Below are positions 6,296-7,285 of a DNA stretch of 7,285 bases, piece after piece (position 1 is the stretch's first letter; every line of letters begins with the position of its first letter). The notes under the pieces are model-generated. The model ran no database searches and was not told the DNA's origin. It was given only the letters and a program-made list of their open reading frames with translations. Both the position numbers and the translations under genes were made by a program. The DNA lies in NCBI GenBank assembly GCA_041749275.1, contig JBGTBQ010000266.1:1-7285 (forward strand), read 5' to 3'. This stretch comes from JBGTBQ01 sp041749275. GTDB lineage: Bacteria > Acidobacteriota > Blastocatellia > Pyrinomonadales > Pyrinomonadaceae.

Positions 6296-6324
6296 TTGAT
6301 TTTTACCGAAACCTTCGGTCTACT
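6296..6324 (+). promoter_or_regulatory. Possible promoter of the secreted-protein gene
   Basis: TTGATT at 6296-6301 and TCTACT at 6319-6324 are separated by exactly 17 bases. The -35 matches TTGACA at four of six positions and the -10 matches TATAAT at four of six. The leader would be about 55 bases. It is weak on its own, but its position over dyad copy 3 makes it the most plausible promoter here. Confidence 0.35.
6305..6319. promoter_or_regulatory. Dyad copy 3, ACCGAA-ACC-TTCGGT, between possible -35 and -10
   Basis: Six perfect pairs around ACC. It starts 40 bases after copy 2 and fills the gap between TTGATT (6296-6301) and TCTACT (6319-6324), where a bound repressor would block RNA polymerase. 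Confidence 0.5.
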
Positions 6325-6378
6325 GAGCATCGGCGGCTCACCTATTGTCCAAGCGGAAAATGTTAGCAGACCAAAAAT

Positions 6379-6396
6379 AAGGAGATTATGAATATG
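6379..6396 (+). promoter_or_regulatory. Ribosome-binding site with two candidate ATGs (6388, 6394)
   Basis: AAGGAG at 6379-6384 is a strong Shine-Dalgarno. Its distance to ATG 6388 is 3 bases (short) and to the in-frame ATG 6394 is 9 bases (normal). The choice changes the protein by two residues before the signal peptide. Confidence 0.6.
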
Positions 6397-6960
6397 AAAC
6401 TCAGCCTAGCTTTTGTTGCGTGTTTGCTTTTTGTCTTGTGCCACGTTGTGGCGCCACAAGAAGCCACAAAGGTGCAAGAACCAGAATATCTGGGCATTTT
6501 CTTCTTGCTCGACTCAAATACGGGGAACTTAAGCCCTTTAGAACGACAACCCGCAGAAAGCAAAATGAAGGTTAAAGCGATGGGCTTTGGTGGCGGGGAA
6601 AGTTCTATTGAATTCAAGGGAGAGAAGTCACCTGTGCGGTTCAAAGAAGGGCAAAAACTAGAATTCGTTGTGCTAGTTTCGTCGCAGCAGATTGATCCAC
6701 AAGGGATAATTCAGTTCTTTTCTTTGGAGTCTAAAAAGGGCAAGCGGCGGTTGGTAATGGCTAAAGCCAGTTCTATGGGCATGAGTGGCAAATCAGTGAT
6801 GAGCGAGAGAGCAGTTGCTTTCAATGCCGCAAAGTATGGCACATCATCCTTCAAGGTTACTCCTACACAAAATTTGCCTCCGGGCGAATACACATTAAGT
6901 GGACCGGGTACTAACGATGGATTCTGTTTTGGTATTGACCCTGCTGACCAGAAGCCATAG
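6388..6960 (+). CDS. Secreted protein of unknown function, low GC, cassette-like context
   Basis: 190 residues, not recognised as a named family. A signal peptide is clear: MNMK, then the hydrophobic run LSLAFVACLLFVLCHVV, with a likely cut near AP-QEA (about 23-26); a cysteine at 18 lies inside the run but no proper lipobox follows. The mature part is mixed alpha/beta with a YLGIFFLLDSNTGNLSPLER opening (about 34-53) and a PPGEYTLSGPG stretch near 164-174, typical of small beta-sandwich envelope proteins. AAGGAG at 6379-6384 lies 3 bases before ATG 6388 and 9 before ATG 6394, so translation may start at either; the second fits better. GC content is far below that of the genes to the left, and an attC-like site follows after 31 bases, suggesting arrival as a mobile cassette. 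Confidence is high that it is a gene, low for any role. Confidence 0.85.
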   Translation: MNMKLSLAFVACLLFVLCHVVAPQEATKVQEPEYLGIFFLLDSNTGNLSPLERQPAESKMKVKAMGFGGGESSIEFKGEKSPVRFKEGQKLEFVVLVSSQQIDPQGIIQFFSLESKKGKRRLVMAKASSMGMSGKSVMSERAVAFNAAKYGTSSFKVTPTQNLPPGEYTLSGPGTNDGFCFGIDPADQKP

Positions 6961-6991
6961 CTACTGATGCCAATAGTTTCCTTGACCACGC

Positions 6992-7099
6992 CGCCGAACA
7001 AGTCATTCGAGCGGAGCGGCCATAGCATACTTTTCATGTTGCGTTTTTCCTCTCTGCGGGCTTGGCATCGCGCCGCCCGCTCAATTTCAGCGTTCGGCG
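6992..7099. mobile_element. attC-like recombination site (degenerate integron site)
   Basis: The outer boxes CGCCGAAC (6992-6999) and GTTCGGCG (7092-7099) are exact complements and carry the AAC/GTT triplets of attC R'' and R'. After 9-base unpaired spacers on both sides, GAGCGG (7009-7014) pairs with CCGCTC (7077-7082) in the same register. Then A7015 is unpaired, and GCGGC (7016-7020) pairs with GCCGC (7072-7076). An L-box stem with one extrahelical base and a variable apical loop (7021-7071) is the layout of attC. It departs from the consensus GTTRRRY because the fourth base is C, matched by a compensating G on the other arm. It lies 31 bases after the stop of a low-GC gene, as in a cassette. 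No integrase or second attC is visible. Confidence 0.55.
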
Positions 7100-7150
7100 T
7101 TTCTACGGATTCAACGCGAATCATCGAAACTTGCGTTACAACACACACTT

Positions 7151-7281
7151 ATGCGAATCAGTAGTTGAAAAATGTCCCCGTTGAAAACAAAAGACTTACG
7201 CTCTCGGTTTTGCGACCGTAGCTAAAATGGAAGCTGTAAGTTGTTGATTTCCCAAGCCCGATTTCAACTACTGATTCGCAT
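7151..7281. mobile_element. MITE-like element: 20-bp terminal inverted repeats flanked by ACTT
   Basis: Positions 7151-7170 are the exact reverse complement of 7262-7281 (arms begin ATGCGAATCA). ACTT stands on both outer sides (7147-7150 and 7282-7285), as a 4-base target duplication would, though the right copy ends at the window edge. The 91-base interior has no coding frame and folds further: ACTTAC 7194-7199 with GTAAGT 7236-7241, and CGGT 7205-7208 with ACCG 7215-7218. GCGAATCA from the arm also occurs at 7116-7123. No transposase is present, so it would be non-autonomous. A structured RNA or an end of a larger repeat are alternatives. Confidence 0.5.
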
Positions 7282-7285
7282 ACTT

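Larger units (their letters stand above)
5978..6387. other. 410-base intergenic region without a convincing gene, full of dyad symmetries
   Basis: No frame here has a good start site or recognisable product. The stretch holds a cluster of three overlapping hairpins (6022-6070), a 10-base direct repeat TGGGGCATTC (6024-6033 and 6114-6123), a 24-bp perfect inverted repeat (6216-6289), three ACCGAA-N3-TTCGG dyads, a possible promoter (6296-6324) and the ribosome-binding site of the next gene. GC content falls visibly across it from left to right. Confidence 0.7.

Noticed and set aside
6226..6319. CRISPR-like array from the 39-40 base spacing of the dyads
   Set aside because: The repeats are only 15 bases, variable at the centre, and two lie in inverted context within a long palindrome; there are only three and no cas gene.
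6067..6366. 99-residue plus-strand frame in the 5978-6387 gap
   Set aside because: It runs through the inverted repeat and dyads, has no ribosome-binding site and no domain. A 61-residue minus-strand frame at 6057-6242 fails for the same reasons.
6362..6367. GTTAGC as the right end of a second attC just upstream of the 6388 gene
   Set aside because: No matching GCTAAC arm is present in the 150 bases upstream and no L-box stem can be drawn.
6967..7164. 65-residue frame MPIVSLTTPPNKSFERSGHS... after the secreted-protein gene
   Set aside because: It is the translation of the attC-like site. Frames reading NKSFERS-like peptides arise from such sites and are commonly mis-annotated as proteins.

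Overview
The window is bacterial and chromosomal. Genes are dense on the left, and the base composition is GC-rich up to about 5980 (roughly 63% in a hand-counted line at 2101-2160). It then turns clearly more AT-rich (about 43% at 6481-6540). The mix of genes resembles Acidobacteriota of the Blastocatellia type: zinc-ribbon 'hypothetical' proteins beside housekeeping enzymes, a fused type I dehydroquinase/shikimate dehydrogenase, and intergenic low-complexity GGCAGG / ATTTGTC tracts. That placement is an inference from style, not from a marker gene.

Left part (1-3850, minus strand): four genes read right to left and probably form one operon. They are a zinc-ribbon protein of unknown function (3850-2798), the 23S rRNA ribose methyltransferase RlmB (2798-1818, stop and start overlapping as TGATG), a small zinc-ribbon membrane protein (1799-1266, 18 bases further on), and a bifunctional AroD-AroE shikimate-pathway enzyme (1193 to beyond the left edge, C-terminus missing). 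Long plus-strand open frames opposite these genes are shadows.

Middle (3851-5977, plus strand): a divergent intergenic region carries a good sigma70-type promoter. It is followed by a PepSY/FTP-like lipoprotein (3979-4914), a spacer with a G-rich 26-base repeat mirrored by a C-rich tract, and a NYN/LabA-like PIN-fold putative nuclease with a histidine-rich linker (5162-5977).

Right part (5978-7285): this part is AT-richer and rich in structured DNA. The 410-base spacer 5978-6387 holds three overlapping, mutually exclusive hairpins (6022-6070). It also holds three copies of the dyad ACCGAA-N3-TTCGG(T/C) at 39-40 base spacing. Two of these lie in a perfect 24-bp inverted repeat, and the third sits between a possible -35 and -10. 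One secreted protein gene of unknown function follows (6388-6960). Thirty-one bases after its stop is a 108-base element with the layout of an integron attC site, and after that a 131-base MITE-like element (20-bp terminal inverted repeats, flanking ACTT) that ends at the window edge. The low-GC gene plus attC-like site looks like a gene cassette, and this end of the window is the most interesting. No RNA gene, CRISPR array, integrase or transposase was found.
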